64,000 nt of DNA, taken from assembly GCF_029335315.1 (NCBI RefSeq), contig NZ_JARJLT010000047.1, positions 1 to 64,000 on the forward strand, written 5' to 3'. Position numbers and translations under genes: made by a program. Source of the DNA: Pseudomonas citronellolis. GTDB taxonomy: Bacteria; Pseudomonadota; Gammaproteobacteria; Pseudomonadales; Pseudomonadaceae. Shown here one piece after another: positions 16,716-24,789 of the stretch. The stretch's first letter is position 1; every line of letters starts with the position of its first letter. Under the pieces are notes generated by a model. That model searched no databases. It saw only the letters and a list, made by a program, of their open reading frames with translations, and was not told the origin of the DNA.

Positions 16716-17213
16716 ATGCCCGAACAGCTCAACGCCCGCGTCGAAGCCTGCTACCAGATGGCCGAAGGCTTCTTCCAGCGCCGCTTCCCGCGCCCGGAGG
16801 TGAGCTTCCGCCTGCGCGGGCAGAAAGCCGGGGTGGCGCACCTGGACGAGAACCTGCTGCGCTTCAACCCCCAGCTCTATCGCGAAAACCACGAACACTT
16901 CCTCAAGCAGACCGTCGCCCACGAAGTGGCGCACCTGATCGCCCACCAGTTGTTCGGCCCGCGCATCCGCCCGCATGGCGAGGAGTGGCAGCTGATCATG
17001 CGCGGCGTCTATGGCCTGCCGCCGGACCGCTGCCACACCTACGAGATCAAGCGCCGCCGCGCCACGCGCTACATCTACCGCTGCCGCTGCGACGAGAACC
17101 CGGACTTCCCCTTCTCCGCCCAGCGCCACAACCTGGTCGCCCAGGGCCGCCGCTACTACTGCCGGCGCTGCCGCACCACGCTGGTATTCAGCGGCGAAGT
17201 GGTGCGCGAGTAA
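16716..17213 (+). CDS. SprT family zinc metalloprotease-like protein
   Basis: A 165-aa protein with the zinc-binding HEVAH motif at residues 69-73, a further histidine in RPHGEEW, and a C-terminal zinc ribbon (YRCRC ... YYCRRC). SprT proteins resemble the protease core of Spartan, which clears DNA-protein crosslinks; the bacterial role is poorly defined. The ATG at 16716 fits the start of similarity (MPEQLNARVEACY). The gene stands alone between a repeat element and the converging CaiB gene. Confidence 0.85.
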   Translation: MPEQLNARVEACYQMAEGFFQRRFPRPEVSFRLRGQKAGVAHLDENLLRFNPQLYRENHEHFLKQTVAHEVAHLIAHQLFGPRIRPHGEEWQLIMRGVYGLPPDRCHTYEIKRRRATRYIYRCRCDENPDFPFSAQRHNLVAQGRRYYCRRCRTTLVFSGEVVRE

Positions 17214-17219
17214 GCTGCC

Positions 17220-18401
17220 TCAGGCGATCACCTTCGCGGCCCTGAGCGCGCTCACCTGCTCGTCGCTGTAGCCCAGTTCCGCCAATACCTCCGCGCTGTG
17301 CGCACCCGCCGCCACGCCAATGTGCCGGGGCTCCGGCAGACCGGCCGAGAAACGGATCGGACAGGCCATCTGCCGCTGGCTGCGGCCGTCGCCACGGGGC
17401 ACCTCGGTGACCAGGCCGCGCGCCTGGATCTGCGGGTGCTGCACCGCCTCGGACAGCGGCAGCATGGGTTCCACGCAGGCGTCCACCGCGGCGAAGCGCT
17501 CGCGCCAGTCGGCGAAGTCGCGTTTCTCGAACTCCATGGCGATCTCGCGCTTGAGCAGCCGCTGCTCTTCCGCCTTGGGCGACAGCCCGCGCGCGGCCAG
17601 TTCCGGGCGGCCGATGGCGGCGCAGAACTGCTGCATGAACTGTGGCTCCAGGCTGCCCACCGAGAACCAGCGGCCGTCGCGGGTGCGGTAGTAGTCGTAG
17701 AAGCTGCCGCCGTTCAGCGCCTGGGTCTCCATGTCCGGCTCCACCCCGCAGGCCAGGTAGCCGGCGCCGGCCATGCCGTTCAGGCTGAAGGCGCAGTCGG
17801 TCATGCTCACATCCACCTGCTGGCCCTCGCCGGTCTGCTGGCGGTGGATCACCGCGGCCAGCAGGCCCATCACCCCGTGCAGCGAGCCGCCACCGAGGTC
17901 GGCCAGTTGCACGCCCAGCGGCAGCGGGCCGGTGTCGCGGCGGCCGGTGTAGCTGGCCACCCCGGCCAGGGCCAGGTAGTTGATGTCGTGGCCGGCGCGG
18001 TCGCGATACGGGCCGGTCTGGCCGTAGCCGGTGATGGAGACGTAGATCAGCTTCGGGTTGATCGCCTTCAGCGCCTCGTAGCCGACGCCCAGCTTGTCCA
18101 TGACGCCCGGGCGGAACTGCTCGAGGACGATGTCGTACTCGCCCACCAGTTGCTTCACCACCTCCACCGCCTCGGGGCGCTTGAGGTCCAGGGCGATGCT
18201 GCGCTTGTTGCGATTCAGGTAGGCGTGGCTGGCCGAGACGCCCTCGTCGTGGGGCGGCAGCACGCGTACCAGGTCCATGCGCGTGGGCGATTCCACGCGC
18301 AGCACCTGGGCACCCATGTCGGCCAGCAGCAACGAGGCGAAGGGCCCCGGCAGCAGGGTGGAGAAATCGAGGATCTTCAGCGAGGCGAGCGGGCCTGTCA
18401 T
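17220..18401 (-). CDS. CaiB/BaiF family CoA transferase, alpha-methylacyl-CoA racemase-like
   Basis: A 393-aa class-III CoA transferase family protein. The N-terminal LLPGPFASLLLADMGAQV and the AGHDINYLALAG segment (near residue 128) match alpha-methylacyl-CoA racemases, where that histidine and a following aspartate (here in QLADLGGG) swap the alpha proton. It would epimerise branched acyl-CoA or move CoA between acids. It lies 37 bases downstream of an acyl-CoA dehydrogenase gene on the same strand. Racemase plus dehydrogenase points to breakdown of methyl-branched fatty acids, isoprenoids or sterol side chains. Exact substrate unknown. Confidence 0.82.
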   Translation of the reverse strand: MTGPLASLKILDFSTLLPGPFASLLLADMGAQVLRVESPTRMDLVRVLPPHDEGVSASHAYLNRNKRSIALDLKRPEAVEVVKQLVGEYDIVLEQFRPGVMDKLGVGYEALKAINPKLIYVSITGYGQTGPYRDRAGHDINYLALAGVASYTGRRDTGPLPLGVQLADLGGGSLHGVMGLLAAVIHRQQTGEGQQVDVSMTDCAFSLNGMAGAGYLACGVEPDMETQALNGGSFYDYYRTRDGRWFSVGSLEPQFMQQFCAAIGRPELAARGLSPKAEEQRLLKREIAMEFEKRDFADWRERFAAVDACVEPMLPLSEAVQHPQIQARGLVTEVPRGDGRSQRQMACPIRFSAGLPEPRHIGVAAGAHSAEVLAELGYSDEQVSALRAAKVIA

Positions 18402-18438
18402 GGGAACTCCTGTCTGTCCGGTAGCGACGCGGCGCGCC

Positions 18439-19578
18439 TCAGAGCTTCATGCCGCGGCTGATGATTTCCTTCATGATCTCCGAAGTGCCGGCGAAGATGC
18501 GCTGGATGCGCGCGTTGGCGTACATCCGGCAGATCGGGTATTCCCACATGTAACCCCAGCCGCCGTGCAGTTGCACGCCTTCGTCGACCACCTTGCCGAG
18601 CAGTTCGGTGGTGAACAGCTTGGCTTCGGCGGCCACCTCGGGGCTGAGCTTCTTCTGGTTGTGGTCCATCACGCAACGGTCGGTGAATACCTGGGCCACG
18701 TCGACCTGGGTGCGCATCTCGGCGAGCTTGAAGCGGGTGTTCTGGAAGTGCGCGATGGGCCGGTCGAAGGCCTTGCGCTCCTTCACGTAGTCGAGGGTCG
18801 CCTGCAGCGCCGCCTCGGCCCCGGCCACCGCGCCACAGGCGTTGGTCAGGCGTTCCTGGGCGAGCATGTTCATCAGGTAGTAGAAGCCGCCCTTGGCGTC
18901 GCCCAGCAGGTTCTCCTTGGGCACCTTCACGTCGTTGAAGAACAGTTCGGCGGTGTCCTGGCTCTTCATGCCGAGCTTCTTCAGGTTGCGCCCGCGCTCG
19001 AAGCCGGGCATGCCGCGCTCGACCAGGAACAGGCCCATGGCGTGCTTGTTGTTCGGGTCGGTCTTGGCCGCGACTATCACCAGGTCGGCCAGCAGGCCAT
19101 TGGAGATGAACACCTTGGAACCGTTGAGGACGTAGTGGTCGCCCTTGTCCACGGCGGTGGTGCGCATGCCGGCCAGGTCGGAGCCGGCGGAGGGTTCGGT
19201 CATGGCCACCGCGAGGATGGTCTCGCCACGGATGATCCCCGGCAGGAAGCGCGCCTTCTGCTCGGCGTTGCCGTACTCGGCGATGTAGGGCCCGCACAGC
19301 GCCGAGTGCAGCGGGATCATGAAGCCCGGCTCGTTGATGCGCGCCAGCTCCTCGCACATGATCTGCTCGTAGCGGAAGTCCTTCAGCCCGGCGCCGCCGT
19401 ACTCCTCGTCGGCCCAGGGCAGCAGGAAGCCCTGCTCGCCGGCCTTCAGCCAGACGCTGCGGTCCACCACCCCGGCCTCTTCCCAGGCCTCCTGGTGCGG
19501 CACCACTTCCTTGGCGAGGAAGGCGCCGAAGGCATCGCGGAACAGGTTGTGTTCGGTCTCGAAATGTATGCGCTGCAT
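18439..19578 (-). CDS. Acyl-CoA dehydrogenase
   Basis: A 379-aa flavoprotein of the acyl-CoA dehydrogenase family. FAD and substrate segments AMTEPSAGSDLAGM (near 128) and KVFISNG (155) are present, as is the C-terminal GGWGYMWEYP and IFAGTSEIMKEI. The position that holds the catalytic Glu in medium-chain enzymes (IYEGT) is alanine here. The Glu in MLAQERLTN (near 240) could serve, as in long-chain and isovaleryl-CoA enzymes; this comparison is from memory. It is first in a unit with the racemase-like gene. Electrons would go to ETF. Confidence 0.88.
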   Translation of the reverse strand: MQRIHFETEHNLFRDAFGAFLAKEVVPHQEAWEEAGVVDRSVWLKAGEQGFLLPWADEEYGGAGLKDFRYEQIMCEELARINEPGFMIPLHSALCGPYIAEYGNAEQKARFLPGIIRGETILAVAMTEPSAGSDLAGMRTTAVDKGDHYVLNGSKVFISNGLLADLVIVAAKTDPNNKHAMGLFLVERGMPGFERGRNLKKLGMKSQDTAELFFNDVKVPKENLLGDAKGGFYYLMNMLAQERLTNACGAVAGAEAALQATLDYVKERKAFDRPIAHFQNTRFKLAEMRTQVDVAQVFTDRCVMDHNQKKLSPEVAAEAKLFTTELLGKVVDEGVQLHGGWGYMWEYPICRMYANARIQRIFAGTSEIMKEIISRGMKL

Positions 19579-19700
19579 GGCGGACGATCCTGGGCAGTGG
19601 AGGTGCCGGCAGGTTAGGTGGCGCCGCCCCCGCGCCTCAATGACGCCTTCGCTCAGGCTCGATTGACCCTTTCGATCAGCCCCGCCGCCGCGCTCGCGAA

Positions 19701-19729
19701 TAAAAAAAGCCCCGCCAAAAGGCGGGGCT
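19701..19729 (-). terminator. Rho-independent terminator of the porin gene
   Basis: Stem AGCCCCGCC/GGCGGGGCT with a four-base loop; on the minus strand it is followed by seven T. It lies about 70 bases after the porin stop. Confidence 0.9.
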
Positions 19730-19796
19730 CAAACCAATAGGAGTGGCGTCTTCCCTGACGCGGGGCCGCGCCGGGCGGCCCCTCGTCATGCAGCTG

Positions 19797-21095
19797 TTAC
19801 CACAGCGGCATGGTGTAGCTGAGGATCAGGCGGTTCTCGTCGGCGTAGTTCGACGAGGCGCTGTTCTGCGCGAAGTTGCTGCGGGTGGTCGCGTTACGCC
19901 ATTTGATGCCGAAGCCCTTCAGCGCGCCTTCCTGGAAGACGTAGGCGATGTCGGTGTCGCGTTCCCATTCCTTGCCATCGTCCGCGCCGACTTTCAGCTG
20001 GTCGATGTTGTCGCCCTTCACGTAGCGGGTCATGAAGGTCAGGCCGGGAATGCCGATGCCGGCGAAGTTGTAGTCGTAGCGGGCCTGCCAGGACTTCTCG
20101 TCCTTGTTGGCGAAGTCCAGGATCTGGATGTAGTTGACCAGGAACGGGTCGGTGCCGTTGATGTAGGCGAAGCCGGTGTCGCCGCTCATCTTCTGGTAGC
20201 CCAGGCCGAAGGCGTGGTAGCCCAGGTTGTAGGTGACCATGGCGTTGAACGCCTTGTTGTCGATGTTGCTGCCGCCGTCATCCTTGGAGCGCGCCCAGCG
20301 CACGTCGGATTTCAGCGACTGGCCGTCGGCGATCGGCAGAGTCCAGCCCAGGGTCAGGTAGTGCTGCTTGTAGAAGTCGTCCAGCTGGCCGTAGTGGTAA
20401 CCGGTGCTGAAGTTCTTGGTCCAGTTGTAGGTGCCGCCAGCGTAGTTGAACTCGTTGGTGGTCAGGCCCTTGGTGGTGGTGATGTTCTTCTTGCCGCCGG
20501 TGGTGACGGTCATTTCCTCGTAGTCGGAGGAATCGCGACGGTTGGTCTGGTTCAGGCGACCGGCGTCGAAGTTCAGGCCGTCGATCTGGGTCGAGTTGAA
20601 CCCGGTACCCACGAAGAGTTGCGGCAGCAGGCGGCTGTCGTTGGGCACGATGACCGGCAGCTTCGGCATCAGGGTGCCGACTTTCAGCACGTTCTTCTCG
20701 TAGCGGAACTTGGCGGTGCCGCCGCCCTTGCTGAAGTCGTCCGGGGCGTCGCCGCTGGCGGTCTTCGGCAGCAGGCCGGTGCCGGTACGGTCCGGGCTGG
20801 AATCGAGCTTCAGGCCCAGCGCGGCGATGGCGTCCACGCCCACGCCCACGGTGCCTTCGGTGTAACCCGATTCGAACTTCAGGATGAAGCCCTGGCCCCA
20901 CTCTTCCTGCTTGCTCTGCTGCGCCTGGGTGGAGCTGCGGAAGTCGCGGTTGAAGTAGAAGTTGCGAAGTTCAACGTTTGCCTTGCTGTCCGAAATGAAG
21001 TCGGCGTGAGCGACTGCGGGTACGACAATGCTGGCGCCGAGCACGGCCTGCGCCAGCCCGCCCATGGCAAAACCGGCGTAGTTCTTACGGATCAT
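19797..21095 (-). CDS. OprD family outer-membrane porin
   Basis: A 432-aa outer-membrane beta-barrel of the Pseudomonas OprD/Occ family. A signal peptide ends near residue 31 (VVPAVAHA), followed by DFISDSKANVELRNFYFNRDFR, the typical OprD mature start. The C-terminus ends in LILSYTMPLW, an aromatic final residue for BAM recognition. OprD porins take up amino acids, peptides or aromatic acids; the subfamily cannot be fixed by eye. The start has AAGGGGA upstream. A long leader (about 290 bases to the next gene) has an AT-rich patch near 21240-21275 that could hold the promoter. Own terminator. Confidence 0.88.
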   Translation of the reverse strand: MIRKNYAGFAMGGLAQAVLGASIVVPAVAHADFISDSKANVELRNFYFNRDFRSSTQAQQSKQEEWGQGFILKFESGYTEGTVGVGVDAIAALGLKLDSSPDRTGTGLLPKTASGDAPDDFSKGGGTAKFRYEKNVLKVGTLMPKLPVIVPNDSRLLPQLFVGTGFNSTQIDGLNFDAGRLNQTNRRDSSDYEEMTVTTGGKKNITTTKGLTTNEFNYAGGTYNWTKNFSTGYHYGQLDDFYKQHYLTLGWTLPIADGQSLKSDVRWARSKDDGGSNIDNKAFNAMVTYNLGYHAFGLGYQKMSGDTGFAYINGTDPFLVNYIQILDFANKDEKSWQARYDYNFAGIGIPGLTFMTRYVKGDNIDQLKVGADDGKEWERDTDIAYVFQEGALKGFGIKWRNATTRSNFAQNSASSNYADENRLILSYTMPLW

Positions 21096-21386
21096 CAGGA
21101 TTCCCCTTATGGTGTTTTAAGCGTTGAACACGCTGAGCGCCTGGCTTGGGGCGCGGCCCCCATGGTCTCGCGCAGCCGTTGTGGCGGCTCTTATGTGTTG
21201 CGGGGAATCTTGGCGGGGGGTTATTTCAGATCAGCGGCACATATATAAACTTTTTGTTACAGCTGAACTTTTCCGAAAACTTCGACTACGCGGTCACCGC
21301 CCGACAGCCGTGGCCTTCAGAGGGGACTGACGCACCGGATGGGCGGCAGTATGCTGTCGCCTTCCCCTCCGTTGCCCGGCCACCCC

Positions 21387-22304
21387 ATGCACGAACTGCA
21401 ACCCCTGATCGAACGCTACGGCCCCGCCCTGCTCTTCCTCAACGTGCTGCTGGAACAGCTGGGCCTGCCGATTCCCGCCTACCCGGCGCTGATCGTCGCC
21501 GGCGCGCTGGCCATGCAGGGCCACGGGGTGTCCCTGGGCGAGGCGCTGGCGGTGGCCACCCTGGCCTGCCTGATCGCCGACTGCGCCTGGTACCTGGCCG
21601 GGCAGCGCTACGGCGGCTTCCTGCTGCGCAGCATCTGCAAGGTGTCGCTGTCGCGCGACAGTTGCATCCGCCAGAGCCAGGGCCTGTACCTGCGCATCGG
21701 CCCGCGGGCGCTGCTGATCAGCAAGTTCCTGCCCGGCGCCGGCGCGCTGTCCACCAGCCTGGCCGGGATGACCGGCACGCCCATGCGCCGCTTCCTCGGC
21801 TACGACCTGGCCGGCTCGGCGCTGTGGGTGGGTTCGGCGTTGCTGCTCGGGGCGATCTTCGCCGACACCGTGGACAGCCTGCTGGGCTGGCTCCGCGACT
21901 ACGCGGCGCGCGGCCTGCTGGTGGTGCTCGGCGCCTTCGCGCTGTTCATCGCCTGGCGCCTGTGGCAGCGCTTCAGCTTGCTGCGGCGCACCGCGCGGGT
22001 GCCGCGGATCAGCGTCGAGGAACTGCGCGAACGCCTGGACCAGGGCGAAACGCCGCTGATCCTCGACGTGCGCGCGGACGCCGGTGAGGATGGCATCCCC
22101 GGTTCCATCCCGGTGCTGCTGGACGCGCCGCTGGACACCCTGAAAGACCGCCTGGGCGCGGCCGACGTGGTCATCTATTGCGCCTGTCCCAACGAGCTGT
22201 CCGCCGCGATGCTCGCCGAGCGCCTGCGCAAGCAGGGCTACCCGCAGGCCTGGGCGCTGTCCGGTGGGCTGGAGGCGTGGAACGCGAGCCAGGTCGGGGC
22301 CTGA
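21387..22304 (+). CDS. DedA-family membrane protein fused to a rhodanese domain
   Basis: A 305-aa fusion. The first 190 residues are a DedA/SNARE-associated membrane domain: LEQLGLPIPAYPALIVAGAL near the start and KFLPGAGALSTSLAGMTG (near 113), with four or five helices. A rhodanese domain follows from about 215 (ISVEELRERL, LDVR) with the catalytic cysteine in VIYCACPNE and the closing GGLEAW. DedA proteins help scramble polyprenyl or phospholipids and keep proton balance; rhodanese moves sulfane sulfur. I chose ATG 21387, where family similarity begins; 21351 and 21339 are in-frame alternatives and none has a clear ribosome site. Confidence 0.85.
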   Translation: MHELQPLIERYGPALLFLNVLLEQLGLPIPAYPALIVAGALAMQGHGVSLGEALAVATLACLIADCAWYLAGQRYGGFLLRSICKVSLSRDSCIRQSQGLYLRIGPRALLISKFLPGAGALSTSLAGMTGTPMRRFLGYDLAGSALWVGSALLLGAIFADTVDSLLGWLRDYAARGLLVVLGAFALFIAWRLWQRFSLLRRTARVPRISVEELRERLDQGETPLILDVRADAGEDGIPGSIPVLLDAPLDTLKDRLGAADVVIYCACPNELSAAMLAERLRKQGYPQAWALSGGLEAWNASQVGA

Positions 22305-22324
22305 GTGGCTTCCGCACGGCCCTC

Positions 22325-22398
22325 GTAGGGCGCATAACGCCCCAGGCGTTATCCGCCATCGGCAGCGGCGGATAACCGCGAACGGTTATTCGCCCTAC
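22325..22398. repeat. REPIN, family B
   Basis: Opens GTAGGGCGCATAACGCC and closes with the inverted GGTTATTCGCCCTAC. The inner arms GCGTTATCCGCC and GGCGGATAAC also pair. Other copies are at 39554 and 58210. It lies in the spacer between the DedA fusion and the zinc-finger gene. Confidence 0.85.
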
Positions 22399-22437
22399 GG
22401 CTGCGGCACGTCCAGGTAGCGCTGACCGGCGTGGCGC

Positions 22438-22677
22438 TCAGCGTCGCGAATGGTCCCGGCGCAGCTCGGCGAGCCGCGCGGCGAGCAGGTCCAGGCCGGC
22501 GTCGCGGTCTTCCGGCAGCTGGCGCACGGTCGCCTGGGTCAGGCGCATCTGGCGGATGAAGCGCCGGCAGTTGCGGCACAGCAGCAGGTGGCGGCGCACC
22601 GCCAGGTTCTCGCGCAGGCCCAGCTGGCTGTCCAGCAGGTCGCTGGACAGGGCCACCAGCTCCTTGCAGGTCAGCAT
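22438..22677 (-). CDS. Small zinc-finger (zf-HC2-like) protein, probable anti-sigma factor
   Basis: A 79-aa soluble protein. CKEL near the start and HLLLCRNCRRF (about residues 30-40) give the His-x3-Cys-x2-Cys zinc site of ZAS anti-sigma factors. There is no membrane helix, so it would act in the cytoplasm. It overlaps the ECF sigma gene by 7 bases, the usual pairing of a sigma factor with its inhibitor. Function as anti-sigma is inferred from motif and position. Confidence 0.8.
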   Translation of the reverse strand: MLTCKELVALSSDLLDSQLGLRENLAVRRHLLLCRNCRRFIRQMRLTQATVRQLPEDRDAGLDLLAARLAELRRDHSRR

Positions 22678-23279
22678 TGGCCGGTCTCCTCGAAATGCTC
22701 CAGGGTGGCGAACAGCTTCAGCCGCCCGCGATGCAGCAGCACCCTGACATTGGAGAGCGAAAGCTCCAGCAGATTACAGATCTCCTGCAATTCCAGGCCC
22801 TGGCGTTCGCGCAGCAGGATCACGCTGCGCTGCATCTCCGACAGGCTGAGCAGGGTCTTCTCCAGGCATTCGCGCAACTCGTCCTCGGCCAGCAGGGCTT
22901 CGGGCGAGTCCTCGTGCCAGGCCAGGGGCGCGGCGCTCCAGTGGCCGTCGACGGCGAAGCGGCTGTCGTCGACGCTGCCGTGGGGCGCCGGCAGGTCGTC
23001 CAGGGAGACTTCCCGGCGCGCCTGGCGCAGGCGGCTCTTCGCGGTGTTGGCGGTGACGGTCAGCAGCCAGGTCTTGAGGCTGGAGCGGCCCTGGAAGCCG
23101 TCCAGGTGGCGCACCACGGCGAGCCAGGCGTCCTGCACCACTTCGTCGGCCTGGCTGGCGCCGACGATGGCGCGGGCCACGGCGCGCATGGCGCCCTGGT
23201 AGGTCGCGACCATCTCGGCGAAGGCCGCTTCCTCGCCGGCGCGCAGGCGCGCCAGCAGCTCATCGTCGGTGGCGCCCAC
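22671..23279 (-). CDS. ECF-type RNA polymerase sigma factor
   Basis: A 202-aa sigma-70 family protein. Region 2 is seen in AAFAEMVATYQGAMRAVARAI and DEVVQDAWLAVVRHLDGF, and region 4 in LLSLSEMQRSVILLRERQGLELQEI with a helix-turn-helix LELSLSNVRVLLHRGR. The linker of about 45 residues is longer than usual. The start is GTG 23279 or TTG 23282, right after the stop of the ketoacyl synthase gene, with no separate ribosome site, so translation is coupled. It is cotranscribed with the zinc-finger gene. Regulon unknown. Confidence 0.85.
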   Translation of the reverse strand: MGATDDELLARLRAGEEAAFAEMVATYQGAMRAVARAIVGASQADEVVQDAWLAVVRHLDGFQGRSSLKTWLLTVTANTAKSRLRQARREVSLDDLPAPHGSVDDSRFAVDGHWSAAPLAWHEDSPEALLAEDELRECLEKTLLSLSEMQRSVILLRERQGLELQEICNLLELSLSNVRVLLHRGRLKLFATLEHFEETGQC

Positions 23280-23282
23280 CAA

Positions 23283-24404
23283 TCAGAGCTTGCGCAGGAT
23301 CACGCTGCCGATGGAGTAGCCGGCGCCGAAGGAGCTGAGCACGCCGACGCTGCCGGGTGCCAGGTCGTCCTGATGCTTGTGCAGGGCGATCACCGAGCCG
23401 GCCGAACTGGTGTTGGCGTAGGTGTCGAGGATCACCGGCGCCTCGTGGGCCTCGGCGTCGCGGCCGAGCAGCTTGCGGGTGATCAGCAGGTTCATGTTCA
23501 GGTTGGCCTGGTGCAGCCAGAAACGCTGGACCTCGGCGACCGGGATGGCGTTCTGCGCCAGGTGCTCGCCGATCAGTTCGGCGACCATCGGGCAGACGTC
23601 CTTGAACACCTTGCGGCCTTCCTGGACGAACAGCTTGTCGCGCTGGCCGATGCCCTCTTCCGCGGCGCGGTTGAGGAAGCCGAAGTTGTTGCGGATGTTG
23701 TTGGAGAACTGGGTCAGCAGCTTGGTGCTGACCACTTCGAACTGGTGCTTGCTGGTGGCCTGGTCGGCGCGCTCGACGATCACCGCAGTGGCCGCGTCGC
23801 CGAAGATGAAGTGGCTGTCGCGGTCGCGGAAGTTCAGGTGGCCGGTGCAGATTTCCGGGTTGACCATGAGGATCGCGCGGGCCTGGCCCAGCTGCACACT
23901 GTTGACCGCGGCCTGGATGCCGAAGGTGGCCGAGGAGCAGGCCACGTTCATGTCGAAGCCGAAGCCCTGGATGCCGAGGGCGGCCTGGACCTCGATGGCC
24001 ACCGCCGGGTAGGCGCGCTGCAGGTTGGAGCAGGCGACGATCACCCCGTCGATGTCCTCGACGCTGCGGCCGGCGCGCTGCAGGGCCTGCCTGGCGGCCT
24101 GCACGGCCATCTCGCAGAGGATGCCCCAGTCGTCGTTGCTGCGCTCGGGAATGCGCGGAACCATGCGCTGCGGGTCGAGGATGCCTTCCTTGTCGACCAC
24201 GAAGCGGCTCTTGATGCCGGAGGCTTTCTCGATGAACGCCGAGCTGGACTCGTTGAGGGCTTCCAGTTCGCCCTTGGCGATGGCTTCGGCGTGCTGGTCG
24301 TTGTACTGGCGAACGTAGGTATTGTAGGACTCCACCAGTTCATCGTTGGAGATGCTGAACGGCGGGGTGTACAGACCGGTTCCGCTGATCACGACTTTAT
24401 GCAC
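23283..24404 (-). CDS. Beta-ketoacyl-ACP synthase III family protein (PA3286-like)
   Basis: A 373-aa condensing enzyme of the KASIII fold. The catalytic cysteine lies in NVACSSATFGI (near 155), histidine in FWLHQANLNM and asparagine in TYANTSSAGS, completing Cys-His-Asn. The start is GTG 24404, with AGAGGA six bases upstream; the TTG at 24410 has no spacing to that site. The neighbourhood (KASIII, ECF sigma, zinc-finger protein) matches P. aeruginosa PA3286-PA3284 as I recall, where PA3286 moves octanoyl-CoA from beta-oxidation into fatty-acid synthesis. Substrate here is inferred. Confidence 0.85.
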   Translation of the reverse strand: MHKVVISGTGLYTPPFSISNDELVESYNTYVRQYNDQHAEAIAKGELEALNESSSAFIEKASGIKSRFVVDKEGILDPQRMVPRIPERSNDDWGILCEMAVQAARQALQRAGRSVEDIDGVIVACSNLQRAYPAVAIEVQAALGIQGFGFDMNVACSSATFGIQAAVNSVQLGQARAILMVNPEICTGHLNFRDRDSHFIFGDAATAVIVERADQATSKHQFEVVSTKLLTQFSNNIRNNFGFLNRAAEEGIGQRDKLFVQEGRKVFKDVCPMVAELIGEHLAQNAIPVAEVQRFWLHQANLNMNLLITRKLLGRDAEAHEAPVILDTYANTSSAGSVIALHKHQDDLAPGSVGVLSSFGAGYSIGSVILRKL

Positions 24405-24410
24405 GGTCAA

Positions 24411-24789
24411 TCCTCTTCTGAAAGCTGGCTGCCGCCTGCGGCAGCCTGGTTAGGCATCGATGTGCCCGCCCATCGGCCGGCACTGCAAAGGGGTTCGCGG
24501 CGCACACGCGCCCGCTTGAGCAGGCAGTGTGCCATCCGGCTGGCGCGGCGGCGCTTTCGCCCGCCCAACGGCGGCGGTTGCGGCGCAACGCTCGAATAGT
24601 CGGGAATTATGCGGCAATTCGCCGGGAAATGCCGCTGCCTTAGCGCAGCTTTCCAGCATACAGACCTTGTACCGGACGGCGATTGAAAATGCCGAGCAGG
24701 GCCATAGCCAAGGTCCGCGCGCGGGTTTGGCCGAGGTGCCACAGAGTCTTGCGCGATAGCCCTCTTCCAGCCACCGGCGCGCTGGCGGC
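24411..24789. other. Intergenic region without recognised gene
   Basis: About 380 bases between the ketoacyl synthase start and the end of the GGDEF gene, both on the minus strand. I see no convincing coding frame, repeat copy or strong terminator. It presumably holds the promoter of the KASIII-sigma operon. Confidence 0.4.

Noticed and set aside
22677-24599. 640-codon plus-strand frame opposite the KASIII/sigma genes.
   Set aside because: Antisense shadow; its text is Gly/Gln/Ala/His-rich without motifs.
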